This document shows, piece by piece, positions 33,797-45,652 of a stretch of 64,000 nucleotides of DNA. The notes under the pieces were generated by a model. It saw only the letters and a list, made by a program, of their open reading frames with translations. It ran no database searches and was not told the DNA's origin. Made by a program: the position numbers and the translations under genes. The DNA comes from Panopea generosa (Eukaryota; Mollusca; Bivalvia; Adapedonta; Hiatellidae), in the NCBI GenBank assembly GCA_029582155.1, contig CM055895.1, positions 11,760,270 through 11,824,269 on the forward strand, read 5' to 3'. Positions within the stretch are counted from its first letter, which is position 1; each line of letters starts with the position of its first letter.

Positions 33797-35995
33797 AAAT
33801 CTGACTGTAACTGTGACTGTGATGTTGATTGCAAAGAAGACTGTGATGAGCGTGACTCTGATGCTGATTGCAAAGGAGACTGTGATGATGAGCATGACTG
33901 TGATGTTGATTGCAAAGGAGACTGTGATGATGAGCATGACTGATGTTGACTGCAAAGGAGACTGTGATGATGAGCGTGACTGTGATGCTGATTGCAAAGG
34001 AGACTGTGATGATGAGCATGACTGTGATGTTGATTGCAAAGGATACTGTGATGATGAGCATAACTGTGTAGAAGACTGTGGCTTTAACTGAGGGGGAGAC
34101 TGCTCATGAGCTTGACTGTGAAGGAAACTGTGCTGATAAGCATGACTGTGATAAAAACTGTGATGGAGACTGTGCTGATGAGTGTGACTGTGGCATTGAT
34201 TGTGATGTAGACTGTGCTGATGAGCGTGACTGTGATATAAACTGTGATGGAGACTGTGCTGATGAGTGTGACTATGGCATTGAGTGTGATGTAGACTGTG
34301 GTGAAGAGCAGTCTGTGATAAAAACTGTGATTGAGATTGTGCCGATGAATGTGACTGTGGCATTGATTGTGATGTAGACTGTACTGATGAGCAGACTGTG
34401 ATAAAAACTGTGATTGAGATTGTTCTGATGAGTGTGACTATGGCATTGATTGTGATGTAGACTGTGCTAATGAGCCTGACTGTGATATAAACTGTGATGG
34501 AGACTGTGCTGATGAGTGTGACTATGGCATTGGTTGTGATGTAGACTGTGGTGATGAGCAGACTGTGATAAAAACTGTGATTGGGACTGTGTCGATGAAA
34601 GTGACTTTGGCATTGATTGTGATGTAGACTGTGCTGATGAGCGTGACTGTGATAAAAACTGTGATAGAGACTGTGCTGATGAGTGTGACTATGGCATTGA
34701 TTGTGATGTAGACTGTACTGATGAGCGTGGCTGTGATAAAAACTGTGATGGAGACTGTGCTGATGAGTGTGACTGTGATAAAAACTGTGATGGAGACTGT
34801 GATGATGAGTGTGAGTGTTGCATTGATTGTGATGTAGACTGTACTGATGAGCGTGACTGTGATAAAAACAGTGATGGAGACTGTGCTGATGAGTGTGATT
34901 GTTGCATTGATTGTGATGTAGACTGTACTGATGAGCGTGACTGTGACAAAAACTGTAATGGAGACTGTACTGATGAGTGACTGTGGCATTGATTGTGATG
35001 TAGACTGTGATGTAGACTGTGCTGATGAGTGTGACTGTGATAAAAACTGTGATGGAGACTGTGATGATGAGGGTGACTGTGGCTTTGATTGTAATGTAGA
35101 CTGTACTGATGAGCGTGACTGTGATAAAAACAGTGATGGAGACTGTGCTGATGAGTGTGACTGTTGCATTAATTGTGATGTAGACTGTACTGATGAGCGT
35201 GACTGTGACAAAAACTGTAATGGAGACTGTACTGATGAGTGACTGTGGCATTGATTGTGATGTAGACTGTGATGTAGACTGTGCTGATGAGTGTGACTGT
35301 GATAAAAACTGTGATGGAGACTGTGATTATGAGGGTGACTGTGGCTTTGATTGTAATGTAGACTGTGATGTAGACTGTACTGATGAGCGTGACTGTGATA
35401 AAAACAGTGATGGAGACTGTGATGATGAGCGTGACTGTGGCATTGATTGTGATGTAGACTGTACTGATGAGTGTGACTGTGATAAAAACTGTGATGGAGA
35501 CTGTGCTGATGAGTGACTGTGGCATTGATTGTGATGTAGACTTACTGATGAGCGTGACTGTGATAAAAACTGTGATGGAGACTGTACTGATGAGTGTGAC
35601 TGTGATAAAAACTGTGATGGAGACTGTGATGATGAGTGTGACTGTTGCATTGATTATGATGTAGATTGTACTGATAAGCGTGACTGTGATTAAAACTGTG
35701 ATGGAGACTGTACTGATGAGTGTGACTGTGATAAAAACTGTGATGGAGACTGTGCTGATGAGTGTGACTGTGGCATTGATTGTGATGTAGACTGTGATGT
35801 AGACTGTGCTGATGAGTGTGACTGTGATAAAAACTGTGATGGAGACTGTGCTGATGAGTGTGACTGTGGCATTGATTGTGATGTAGACTGTGATGATGAG
35901 CGTGACTGTGATGAAGATTGTGATGAACAATCTGATGATGCATGAGTTGGAGATGTGGTTGCTGCAGCAGCCTTCAAAGAATTCATTTTGTTGCC
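33797..35995 (-). pseudogene. tandem-repeat exon-like block, reading frame broken
   Basis: On the minus strand the block starts after a good acceptor (TTCTTTTTCCAG at 36007-35996) and ends at a consensus donor GTAAGTG (33796-33790). The 2,199 bp between them are a multiple of three. The first codons read GNKMNSLKAAAATTSPTHAS, then Ser/Gln-rich repeats (SQSPSQFLSQSHSSAQS). In this frame single substitutions create stops near 35690 and 35327, and a 2-bp loss near 35240 shifts the frame into Ile/Thr/Val-rich repeats (LISTVSITVFITV) that stay open to the donor. A possible further exon at 32913-32869 has plausible splice sites, but its phase does not clearly fit. The block may be a decayed coding exon, a noncoding-RNA exon, or chance splice sites at a satellite. 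Assembly indels could also explain the breaks. Confidence 0.35.
33800..35945. repeat. 2.1-kb GACTGTGATG-type minisatellite
   Basis: It is built from 12-bp-scale phrases (GACTGTGATGGA, GACTGTGCTGATGAG, GACTGTGATAAAAACTG, GATTGTGATGTA) arranged into blocks of roughly 100 bp. The left 300 bp use different phrases (GATTGCAAAGGA). A stretch starting at 34931 is repeated at 35193 (offset 262 bp) with very few changes, so amplification continued recently. Plus-strand frames give Asp/Cys repeats (DCDKNCDGDCADECD) and all three minus frames are long and open. Confidence 0.95.
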
Positions 35996-36201
35996 CTGGA
36001 AAAAGAAATTAATTACATCAACACACTACAAATAATTTAACAAGAAATGTCATTGTTAAGTGCTGCATGCCCCAAAATGGTCTGTCAAAAATAACAATAT
36101 ATGATAATATTTATTATAATAGGTAGCGATGTATCCATGAATATCAAGAGTAATGGACTGATGTTTCAGACTAGACATGCAATTTCATGTTGTTGTTTTT
36201 T

Positions 36202-36720
36202 AGCTCACCTGAGCCGAAGGCTCACAGGTGAGCTTTTGTGATCGCTTTGTGTCTGTCTTCTGTTGTCTGTCGTCCGTCGTTAACTTTTAGCTTCTAACAA
36301 CTTCTCCTCTGAAACCAATGGGCCAACTTTACAGAAATGTTCCTTGGGTGACACTCTACCAAGTTTGTTCAAGCCATCTTGATTCTTAAAAAAACATGGC
36401 CGCCAGGGTGCGGAGCAAGTTTAATTAGTAAAAAATCTTCTTGTCAGAAACTACTGGCCCAATTTTAAAATAATTTCACAGAAATGTTCCTTGGGTGACC
36501 AACTACCAAGTTTATTCAACCCATCTTGATTCGTCAAAAAACATGGCGGCCAGGGGGTGGATTTCCTGCGCTGTTTTCCACTCTGTCAGTTAATATATGA
36601 CAAAATATATATATGAGTGTGTGACCATGTGTAGTAAGTATTAACAAAATGCATCTATGAATGACAAAATTACAAGCCGGACACGAAATACCGGACGGAC
36701 GGACAGAAACAGCGATTACC
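36202..36720 (+). mobile_element. bivalve-type dispersed repeat with terminal hairpin
   Basis: It begins TAGCTCACCTGAGCCGAAGG, a perfect small hairpin with CTCACAGGTGAGC. Then come 'GTCTGTCGTCCGTCGTTAAC', 'CTTCTCCTCTGAAACCAATG' and two occurrences of 'GAAATGTTCCTTGGGTGAC' (offset about 145 bp). It ends in a 'CGGACGGACGGACAG' stretch. I associate this type of sequence with very abundant repeats of bivalves; the superfamily is unsettled. A fragment of the TTAA MITE ('CTGTTTTCCACTCTGTCAGT') sits at 36571-36590. Confidence 0.65.
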
Positions 36721-36805
36721 ATATGCCACCCCTTAAAATATTTTCTTTAGGGAGCACAAAATGTCCAAGATAAGGGCACGGTAAATTTTAATATATATTG
36801 CAACA

Positions 36806-36992
36806 TCAGCACGACTTTGAGATTGTGCAATTGTAATATTGGTGATAAAGTGAAGATAGTTTTATAACCAAAACAAAACTAGAGCACTGAGAGGGCAGTA
36901 AGAGCTTCATAGATTGTCCGTATATCCTATTGGCTTTGGTCACAGGAATTAATTCTGTCTCAGGCACTAAGTCACTTTGAAGAGTTGAAAAT
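36806..36992 (-). CDS. possible terminal coding exon, unknown
   Basis: After the acceptor TATTTTTCTCAG the minus strand is open for about 61 codons to a TGA, starting FSTLQSDLVPETELIPVT and including KANRIYGQSMKLLLPSQ. Codon usage of the first two thirds looks protein-like; the last third less so. No convincing donor or partner exon was found. It might be the last exon of a gene lying to the right, or a relic. Confidence 0.25.
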
Positions 36993-37779
36993 CTGAGAAA
37001 AATAGAGAACAATCAATGAGAGACAAATAACAATGTATATGCATTGTTCTTATTTTAGCAAAAGTTATCTTCTCTGAATATTTTTTCTTCTATATTTTGA
37101 TATCATTTAGATAAAATGTGTGTAATTTAATAATATGTAACCGGCCTGTAAGGAGCACTACAAAACAGAACAGACAGACGGACAAACATGAGTAACACTA
37201 CATTCCCCCATTTCATAGCAGGGACAAATACATTATTTTCTAGTTGGAAAATAATTTGTTACACTAAGTGAACCAAATTTATAACCAAATGTTAATACAT
37301 GTTCAAAACATACGCTTAGTAGCGTACCCATTAGGGAAACAAAACCAACTTTTGATACACTAAAGGATGCGGTTATGATCATTAGCGTGACAAAACTTGA
37401 TTGTGTTACACTAAGGGTTGCATTTGAAACATTAAAGGTTTTTGATACACTAAGGGTTGTCACACAGCAATCAGTTTCTGGTTATTATAGGCAGCTTCGT
37501 TTCTAAGGGAGATTTTCAGACATTTGAAACACTTATTTACATAATTATTAAGAAGTTCAGTGAGATATTTTATGTGCACTGGGAATAGCCTTGTACACGA
37601 GACCGACTGCTTTATATTCCCTGTGAAATATTGCAAGCTTTCACAGTACCTTTCCCAAAATTAAGCAATGTGCGAGTATGTTTGAAAAAAAGACAAGTAT
37701 GCGAATGTGTATACATTGATTTTTCATTTGAGTGTTAACAATGATATCTGCTTTAATGGTATTATTAAGATCTCTGCAT
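36993..37779. other. gene-free stretch with short ACACTAAGGGTT repeats
   Basis: Between 37258 and 37460 the phrase 'ACACTAAGGGTT' and variants recur four to five times at irregular spacing. Nothing else is supported. Confidence 0.5.
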
Positions 37780-38072
37780 TATTGATTGATTGATTGATTG
37801 AATATTTAGCGTCATTTTTATGCCATCAAGGGCTAACAGACGATCAGTTAACCTAACCACTGTTTCCTGGGATTAACCAGTATTCGAGCACACCCCATCT
37901 CCACAAATAACTCATAACTTTCCCACTTGAATCAGTGGTGAGAGACGAATGATAATGAGACACAAAGTTGTATATCAATCATCACAGAGACTGTTGCCCG
38001 GCGGGGGATTCGAACTCACAACCCCTGGATTCATAGTCAGACGCGTAACTGACTGAGCTAATTGGGCCCAAC
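37780..38072 (-). mobile_element. tRNA-derived SINE, family A, full length
   Basis: From left to right on the + strand: the tail ATTGATTGATTGATTGA, the body with 'TTTCCTGGGATTAACCAGTA' and 'CCCACTTGAATCAGTGG', then the reversed tRNA head with B box GGATTCGAACTCACAACC and A box 'ACTGACTGAGCTAATTGGGC'. It is the most complete family A copy in this orientation. Confidence 0.88.
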
Positions 38073-38079
38073 TTCTCTG

Positions 38080-39600
38080 CATTAGCATAATTACTAAATA
38101 TTTAAACCATGTACAATTAGAGGACAATTATGCAAGGACTGGAATCACCTGTTGTAATTTTTTTCAATTGAGAAACGAATATGGACAAACATAAAGAATA
38201 AGTGTTAATTGTCAAAAAGAAATGTGGAGACTGTATAATATTAGTAGCATGCAATGACAAAATATCGTGAAGACGGCTGTTGTTATAAAATCACCTATTT
38301 GTTTATGAATGTGTATACATGTACATTGCATAAATGCTGCTTTTCTAGAATTTTCATTTAATGTTTTAAATAGCATTATTTAGATTGTGAAAACAAACTT
38401 TTTTCATATTTGTCTTTTTGTCTTTGTATTAGCATAATACTGGAATATATAAACCATATAAAATTGGAAGACAAATACTTTAGGACGTCTTTTCAAAATT
38501 TCTAGCCCATGTGCACTTTTGTACAGTGTCTCATACAAGGTGCAGGGTAGGGAAATCTGGTAGTCAGATAGTTTTTGCCCAGACTGTCAGTTATTGCATA
38601 AATAGAAAAATAGATGGCTATTGTGTTGCCGGATATATTTAGAACAGATCGACCTTCGGGTAGGATGCATACCACTCCCTTTATGACGCTTCGTGTCCGG
38701 TTTTGTAGTTAAAAAAATGGACATATATGGAATAGTCATTGTGCATGTGTGTGCTCAAGATGTAGTGGGTTACATAGTAATAAGTCATATAGTGACTTTA
38801 CTGTGTGTATCAATGTGTGTATGTAGTGGATAACATGGTAAAATACACGTAGTCACTTTGCTGTGTGTATCCAGGTGTGTATGTAGTCACTTTCAGGGAC
38901 AACAAAGTTTTCATCAAAGTGTAGATACCAAAATTTGCAGTATATCAGTGCTATATCAATCCCATATTAACTCCTTTTTATAAATATCAGCGCGTGTGTG
39001 TGTGTGTGTTTATTTCTTTACTAATGTCTGCATTCAAAATGCAGCGATTGTTTAAGACATTCAGTGATGCTGACATTAAAAAGTTTTCAGTTTTTTGTGC
39101 AGTTACAATTACCAGTAATTTTTTCACTCGGAGAACCGGAACGCAGACAAATTTTAAAGACTTTAAAGAATGTTAGAGCATGGAGCAGTCTGAGACATCA
39201 GGGATCAAAATATGCAATAGCTTAAAACTTATTCAAAACATAATGATGTTACGAAATTAAAGTGAACCGAAGTGTCAATCTACCATTACAATACCTTTCC
39301 AGCAGAGTTTGCATATAACAAACTTTATATCTAGTTTTTCTTTCGTTGGTGGTCCTGCCTGATGTTTTTTTGAAACCAAAAAATTGTCAAACTGACAATT
39401 TAACTTGGCCTGGATAGTTGTAAATTTCAGTCTCGGTTTCTCTCATTTTTTAAATGGCTGTAAGATTCCCTTTGCGCTATTATCCCAAACAGCATGAATT
39501 ACCTGCAATAACATCTATTTCGCCGAAAGGAAATCGATTGTCACCAATTCAATCATAAAATGATGATAATTCGATTCTACTCGATTATTGTGGCATCACT
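38080..39600. other. gene-free stretch
   Basis: Short GT runs lie near 38995. Three loosely related 'ATGTAGTG.ATAACATGGTAA' phrases lie at 38760-38890. A 60-codon plus-strand frame at 38994-39176 follows an acceptor-like TGCAG, but no partner exon was found. Confidence 0.45.
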
Positions 39601-39604
39601 AGCC

Positions 39605-40285
39605 TAATAGATCTTAGTATATATTGTATGGTTTGTGGGGTCTTAGTATATAGGATATGGTTTGTGGGGTCTTAATATATAGGATATGGTTTGTGGAGTC
39701 TTAGTATATAGGATATGGTTTGTGGGGTATTAGTATATAGGATATGGTTTGTGGGGTCTTAGTATATATGATGTGGTTTGTGGAGTCTTAGTATATAGGA
39801 TATGGTTTGTGGAGTCTTAGTATATAGGATATGGTTTGTGGGGTCTTAGTATATAGGATATGGTTTGTTGGGTCTTAGTATATAGGATATGGTTTGTGAA
39901 GTCTTAGTATATATGATGTGGTTTATGGGGTTATAGTATTAAGGATGTGGTTTGTGGGGTCTTAGTATATAGGATATGGTTTGTGGAGTCTTAGTATTAA
40001 GATGTGGTTTGTGGGGTCTTAGTATAAATGATGTGGTTTGTTGGGTCTTAGTATATATGATATGGTTTATGGAGTCTTAGTATATATGATGTGGTTTGTG
40101 GGGTCTTAGTATATAGGATGTGGTTTGTGGAGTCTTAGTATATATGATGTGGTTGTTGGGTCTAAGTATATATGATGTTGTTTGTGGGGTCTTAGTATAT
40201 ATGATGTGGTTTGTGGGGTCTTAATATATATGATGTGGTTTGTGGGGTCTTATTATATATGATGTGGTTTGTGGGGTTTTAGAAT
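39605..40285. repeat. 29-bp minisatellite (TCTTAGTATATAGGATATGG)
   Basis: It has about 23 units of TCTTAGTATATAGGATATGG plus TTTGTGGGG. The variant 'TATGATGTGG' replaces 'GGATATGG' in the second half, showing directional homogenisation. A few units are shortened by 3-4 bp. Confidence 0.95.
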
Positions 40286-40440
40286 TTGTTTTGTTCAGCT
40301 GTCTAAGAATGAGCTTGACAATATAGTCTTATTTAATATTGCTTTTCCATATTGGTATCTTTACACTGATTGGAAGGTCATTATGATAAACCAGATTTTG
40401 CTGTCCCTTTTGTGTGTTGTTACAGGGTCTGCAAAATCCC

Positions 40441-40446
<6 letters not shown>

Positions 40447-40477
<31 letters not shown>
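40447..40477. repeat. (TA)n microsatellite
   Basis: About 15 uninterrupted TA units. Confidence 0.9.
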
Positions 40478-40482
<5 letters not shown>

Positions 40483-40869
40483 CTTATTGCGTAAAGTATA
40501 TACAGGCTGTGATATTGCTATGGGTTTTTTATATACCCCCTTTATTATGATTGTTAATACCAGCCTGCAGTATTGACATGTATCACCTATAGTTATCAAA
40601 ACCAATCTTTTTTTTTTTACAATATTACTGCATCCAGTTGGTGGATTTCTTTGCATTGAGCAAAAGTTAGTCCAAATCACATTTACTGAATTACTTCCTT
40701 CAATCTTGTATTTTTAACATTGTCCAGCAAGTGTGTATGGGCACATCCATTGGTTCTACAAAATTCTTGTTGAATAGTCAATTAGAGGGAAAAAGCCCCG
40801 TTGACATTGACCATATACATAAACAATAGATCTTCAAAAACTGAAATGTCTGTTTCTTTTATATTTCAG

Positions 40870-43136
40870 ATGACAAGAATGATTTGGTGTCAGATGGTCC
40901 AACGTCACAATGTGAGGAAGAAAATACAGGTAATTTCAATGTTATTAAATACTACAATTCAGTGCTTTTTTATAACTGAGGGTGAAAACATGATACTTCC
41001 CAATTTAAAAGAAAATTTGACAAATTTCCTAATTTTCAAATGTTAATTTCCAAAGAAGAGCATTTAATTAAGTGTAATGTTTATAGTTCTTTATTTCTAC
41101 TGATTATCATGAAATAGATATCAATTTGACAAGGTCATCTGTCAAGATGACATATATTAAGCATCTGTAGAGAGATGGTGCATTATGGTCTTAAGTCAAA
41201 TAGATGAAAGTTACACAACTCTGTCTCTTTTTGTAGAAGTTTAAAAGCGAATGTACAAAGCACGATGAAGTCATTTTATCATGTGGTTCCAAGATCAAGC
41301 TAAGTTTGGAAACAAAATGGCGGACTCAGCGAGTTCTTATTCGTCACGTTTATGTTATATTCATCAATGAAATAAGAAAAAGCTTACCAGTGTGACACAA
41401 CATCCAAGTTGGAGAAAACAATTTTACCTGTCAATTCATTACTATAAATAAGCTCTGGAACATGAGAATTTCACACTACTAAAAACCTGATTGCTTCCCC
41501 TCTCTCACATGTTTTGATAATGACCCGATGAAATTGAAATTGTTGTTTTTTTTATCATCCCCATGCTATGACTCTGTAATATTGGGTGAAATAAAGTATT
41601 CTGTCTGTCAACTGTGAGTATTTGTCAAATATCTTCAAAGCGACACGTGCATGCGTGGGAATTTCAAAAACGATTGCGGAAAGTACTGTAATTATAAATA
41701 GTATTTATTTCAATGATATTGCAAAAAATCGGAGTGGATTTTCGGTAACATATTTTCTTGAGAAAACAACGTTAAACTGCGGGAAGGCAATAGTTTGCAT
41801 TGTTTGAAGGCAAATAGAACCTAGTTAGACAGGTTTATTTAAAAGATTCTGGGGTTTAACCCTTTACTTCATATAGACACCTTTGGACACCTCTAATATA
41901 GATGCCTTTGGACACCTCTAATATAGATCCCTTTGGACACCTGTAATATAGAGGTCTTTGGACACCTCTAATAAAGACGCCTTTGGACACCTCTAATATA
42001 GACGCTGCACAGCTTCTCTGAACTTTGTCAGTTTTGCTATGTAAGCCATATACTATCCAAATGTTCGTGTCCGATCCATATCTTTGTCATTCATGGTGGG
42101 ATTTCGGAATAATTTGGCTCAAGTGACCACCATAGGATGAGGATATGTGATCCAGAAGCCAGGTTGACTCTTGACTCAGTCAGACCATACTCACGTTCAG
42201 TTTTATTAAATATGGAACTTGAGAAAATACAGCAGTCTAGATCACATTACCATATTAATAACAGTACTATATATAATTAATTTAAGAATACACAGTACAG
42301 TTTAAATCAGACAATGTACATTTCTGATATTCATTTTAAATTCAGTATAAGTCATGAAAAAATTAAAAAGAAGAAATTGGAGGAAGTTTAAATGTGGAGA
42401 AGTGAAGAATAAAAAAACCTGATTTATAAACTTATTTCTTTTTTTTTTATGTTATACAGATATGCCAGAGACAATTTACCAGGTGGATGAAGAAGAGAAG
42501 TCTGACGCAGAACATCAGCTTGAATCAGAGTCTGACGTGGAACATCAGCTTGAACCATACCAAGAGACTGGCGCAGAACATCTGCTTGATCCAGACCAAG
42601 AGTCACACCCTGAACAATCTGCTTGTAAAGGTATTATTTATTTTTTGTGGCGCCTGAAAGAAGTAGTAAGTGACACAAAAGGATCACCTCTCTGTCCATC
42701 CATCTGTCTGTTCGTCTCACTTTCACAAACTGCTCATATTGTGGTAATGCATAAAGGAATTAACATTCGACATCGGCAGATCCTATGTTGAAATAAACAA
42801 TACTTAAGCATGTTATGTTTGTGAATAATTAATGATACAGAGTTCCAGTATGTAGTAATTTAACGGTTAAACCACAAGGGCTTTTACTCAGTTTCATGGT
42901 ATAATACTGTCAATATTCTGGTATTTGATTGTATATTTTATAGTTTTCTTTTCTGAAAAAAAAAGTGAAATTTGTGTCTATTTGAATGCTTCATACTCCT
43001 TAGATCTGATTTCACTTTGATTGACACACTCAGCACAGATTTAAATTCACAAATTTGCTAACACATTTAGATAGATCTGTGTACAATACCATGAATAATG
43101 TCTTGCATGTTGTTTGCAGGCTTTAAGAGGAAATGA
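40870..43136 (+). CDS. 3' end of a split gene with acidic C-terminal tail
   Basis: Three plus-strand exons have canonical borders and matching phase 1: 40870-40929 (acceptor TATTTCAG, donor GTAATT), 42460-42630 (acceptor TTATACAG, donor GTATTA) and 43120-43136 (acceptor TTTGCAG), which reaches TGA after FKRK. The first two are symmetric (60 and 171 bp). The encoded tail is strongly acidic: DKNDLVSDGPTSQCEEEN, then VDEEEKSDAEHQLE, with an internal triplication of the motif (S/T)-(D/G)-(A/V)-EH-(Q/L)-L-(E/D). The tail ends in a short basic FKRK. I do not recognise the protein. No earlier exon was found, so the start lies to the left, hidden or outside. Acidic tails like this are usually disordered. 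The 3' untranslated region should begin at 43137. Confidence 0.55.
41860..42006 (+). mobile_element. one-ended TTAA MITE with 25-bp internal amplification
   Basis: TTAA at 41856-41859 is followed by CCCTTTACTTCATATAG, as in the copy at 49164. Then come five tandem copies of ATAGACACCTTTGGACACCT plus CTAAT. The other terminal repeat is absent. The copy at 49164 has two such units, so the array probably grew from the element's own subterminal sequence. It lies in the intron between the first two exons of the plus-strand gene. Confidence 0.75.
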
Positions 43137-45652
43137 TGGACCATGGAGGAAGAAAATGATTTGGTGAAAGCATTTAAAGTACAGATTATAGAAAAAAGAA
43201 ACGCCAGTACACAGGAATCAGATGTGCCATAAACAAACATCACAGTTTAAAAGAAAGATCAGAAGCTGTTATTCGAAGCAAGATTAGTAACATTATCCTG
43301 GGAAAAGCAAAATGTTATGCTCCACAGCTTTAACACACAAGTTCTAAAGTAGACAGATATCTATAAAGTGAAGACAACACAACTTGGAAATGCGTTGGTA
43401 ACGAATTCAATTGTGGAGGCCTAAATACACAGAAAACAATTTAAACAAGACTATTATAGGTCATCTGACTTCAAAGAAACTTAGTGTACCACTGGTAAAG
43501 TGTGTTAAAGAAATAACATTTTTACATGTTCATGCAATGTTCTAGTTTTGGTGACTGTTTTAATTTTATCACATTACTTGCAAGAAGATTGGTACTGCAC
43601 CTTAATACTCATTGCACATTCCTGTAATTTTACGATATCATACTACATTTCACTGACTTATATTCGTATAATTGAATTATTTTATGCAGATTTTTCACTA
43701 TGTATTAATTATTATGTCTCTTAAGATCTTTGATACCACTGTTCGTCATTAATTTACGTATTTGATGTCTCATCATATACCATCATTTCATGCTAATTTA
43801 GCTTTACTTGTTGCAATTTACACAGACATAGAACTAGCCAACAATTCACTATGGAAATAATTAAAAGTTCAATTTTGAGGTAAATGATAATAGGAATTTT
43901 ACATCTTTAGCTGCATGAATGATCGTTCCCGAATTCTCGGGATTGCACTCGAGGCTCTTGCTAGTGCAATCGAGGGAATACACAACCGACTCGAATGCTC
44001 CGGTCATACAGATAACACACTACTATAATTTTCCGTATTAATTCAAGAAAGTTCAAACAACTTTTTTAAAGTGAGCCTGTTGCGAGCTTTCTCAAATTCA
44101 TTGAGATACAAAATAAATTAGAGTTAAACTATTTTGAAGCCCATAAGCTGCCATTACATTAGTAAAATGACGCCACTATATTATACACATTAAATATAAA
44201 AAAGTAAAGTTATGGGATAAATAAAACATTCTCAAACTTTCAAATTAGGAATATTTTTTCTGTATTTTTACAGGTTTCAGAGAAATAAGGTAAAATGGGT
44301 GACAATTTTCCAGTTGCTTTTATTTACTTTTTTAATGACTTCGAATACAATAAGGCACTACAGTTAAATCATGACCAAGAGATGGATATTATTGATTTTT
44401 ATCAGTTTGGAATCGATCTCATTGGGTTTTATTCAGTTTGAGAGTTTCAGGAATGTAGAGAGTTTTGTCTGAATTACCATTTTACTTTTGTTGCATTTGC
44501 CACTCAGTTAATAAACATTTAATGCCTTGCACTGTGTTGTCATCAGTCGTCAACATTTTACTTGTCAACACTCTAGAGGTCACTATTTTTGCACATTGTT
44601 CATGAAATGTTGTCAGAATGTTTGTCTATGAAATCTTTGTCAAATTGGTGTTAGAGCCATGTCATGTCAAAAACTAGGTCAATAGGTGATGTCAGAAAAA
44701 AATCTTGTTAACAATAAAGGCCACATTTTAGCCTGAATTTTATGATAATTTATATTCTTAAAATACCTGTAGTTTCCTTATGAACTTGTGATTTGAATAT
44801 TTTTAACATTTTGAATAGGTAAAGAAAATCACAAAGTAGCATATCAGTAGCATCACAAACTGCTATTCTGTAGTACATGCATTTGTATTGGTACTTGGCA
44901 ATTAATGTTTTGTGTTAAAACATATTATTGCTGTAGATTAGGACATTTTTAGAGTTATAAATGGACATACATACATGTTGCAGAATATTTTCTTCCATTT
45001 ATATAAGAAAGGTCTTTTCTGTTTAAAACATTGTAAAACTATCTTCAAAACTTATAAAAATATGTAACTAGATGAGGCAAACAGTTACATTCTTGTCATA
45101 TAAATTTAACAAAATGGGCATGGATGTGTTAACTTTATGACAAAAATGTAGCTTAATATTTCATTTAGTGTAGTCACTATTTGGTTTTGGAAAATATTAT
45201 CCAGTCTGAAAATTTTCAGTGTGTTTGCAACTTGTGTACATTTCGTGAAATTGAACTACCTTAAATTGGAAGACACACTTATGTTTCATGTAACCAAAGA
45301 AACGTTATTGTTGAAAATGAAATAAATTGTATTGTTAGATTGATCATTGTATATTCACATTAGAAAATTAATGATATGTGAAGCTAGCAAGATGTTTGAT
45401 AAGTATGAGAACATAAATGTTGAAAACCAATTGACGGGGAGAATTATGTTGGCAGCTACTGTTATCATATGAAAATAAAGTATCAGCCAAAATCTTTCTC
45501 CGTAATATTGAAAAACATAGGATCATGCTATATTGTTCTGCTGATATTGTGTAGATATTCATTGTGCTGTCGGGGAGCTTTTAGGATCATTGGATGTCCA
45601 TTTTCGTGCATCATCAACAATTTGCTTCAGATGACATCTGAAGAGTTCAACG
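43137..45652. other. presumed 3' untranslated region, then noncoding DNA
   Basis: Candidate AATAAA signals lie at about 44112 and 44218 and may end the plus-strand gene. No array, TIR element or coding exon is seen beyond that. A CpG-containing patch lies at 43920-44000. Confidence 0.4.

Noticed and set aside
33740-35664. Cys/Asp-rich plus-strand proteins (metallothionein-like DCDKNCDGDC repeats)
   Set aside because: The frames are broken every 60-100 codons, the plus strand has no good splice borders, and the minus-strand borders fit better. The regular Cys spacing follows from the GACTGTGATG unit.
38994-39176. 60-codon frame after an acceptor-like TGCAG
   Set aside because: A GT run supplies the pyrimidine-like tract by chance; no phase-compatible exon was found on either side.
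41237-41395. Plus-strand exon-like segment (acceptor TTTTTGTAG, 52 open codons ending in TGA) within the intron of the 40870-43136 gene
   Set aside because: Its phase (0) does not fit the neighbouring phase-1 exons and no partner exon is visible. 'CAAAATGGCGGAC' inside it is a phrase common in repeats.
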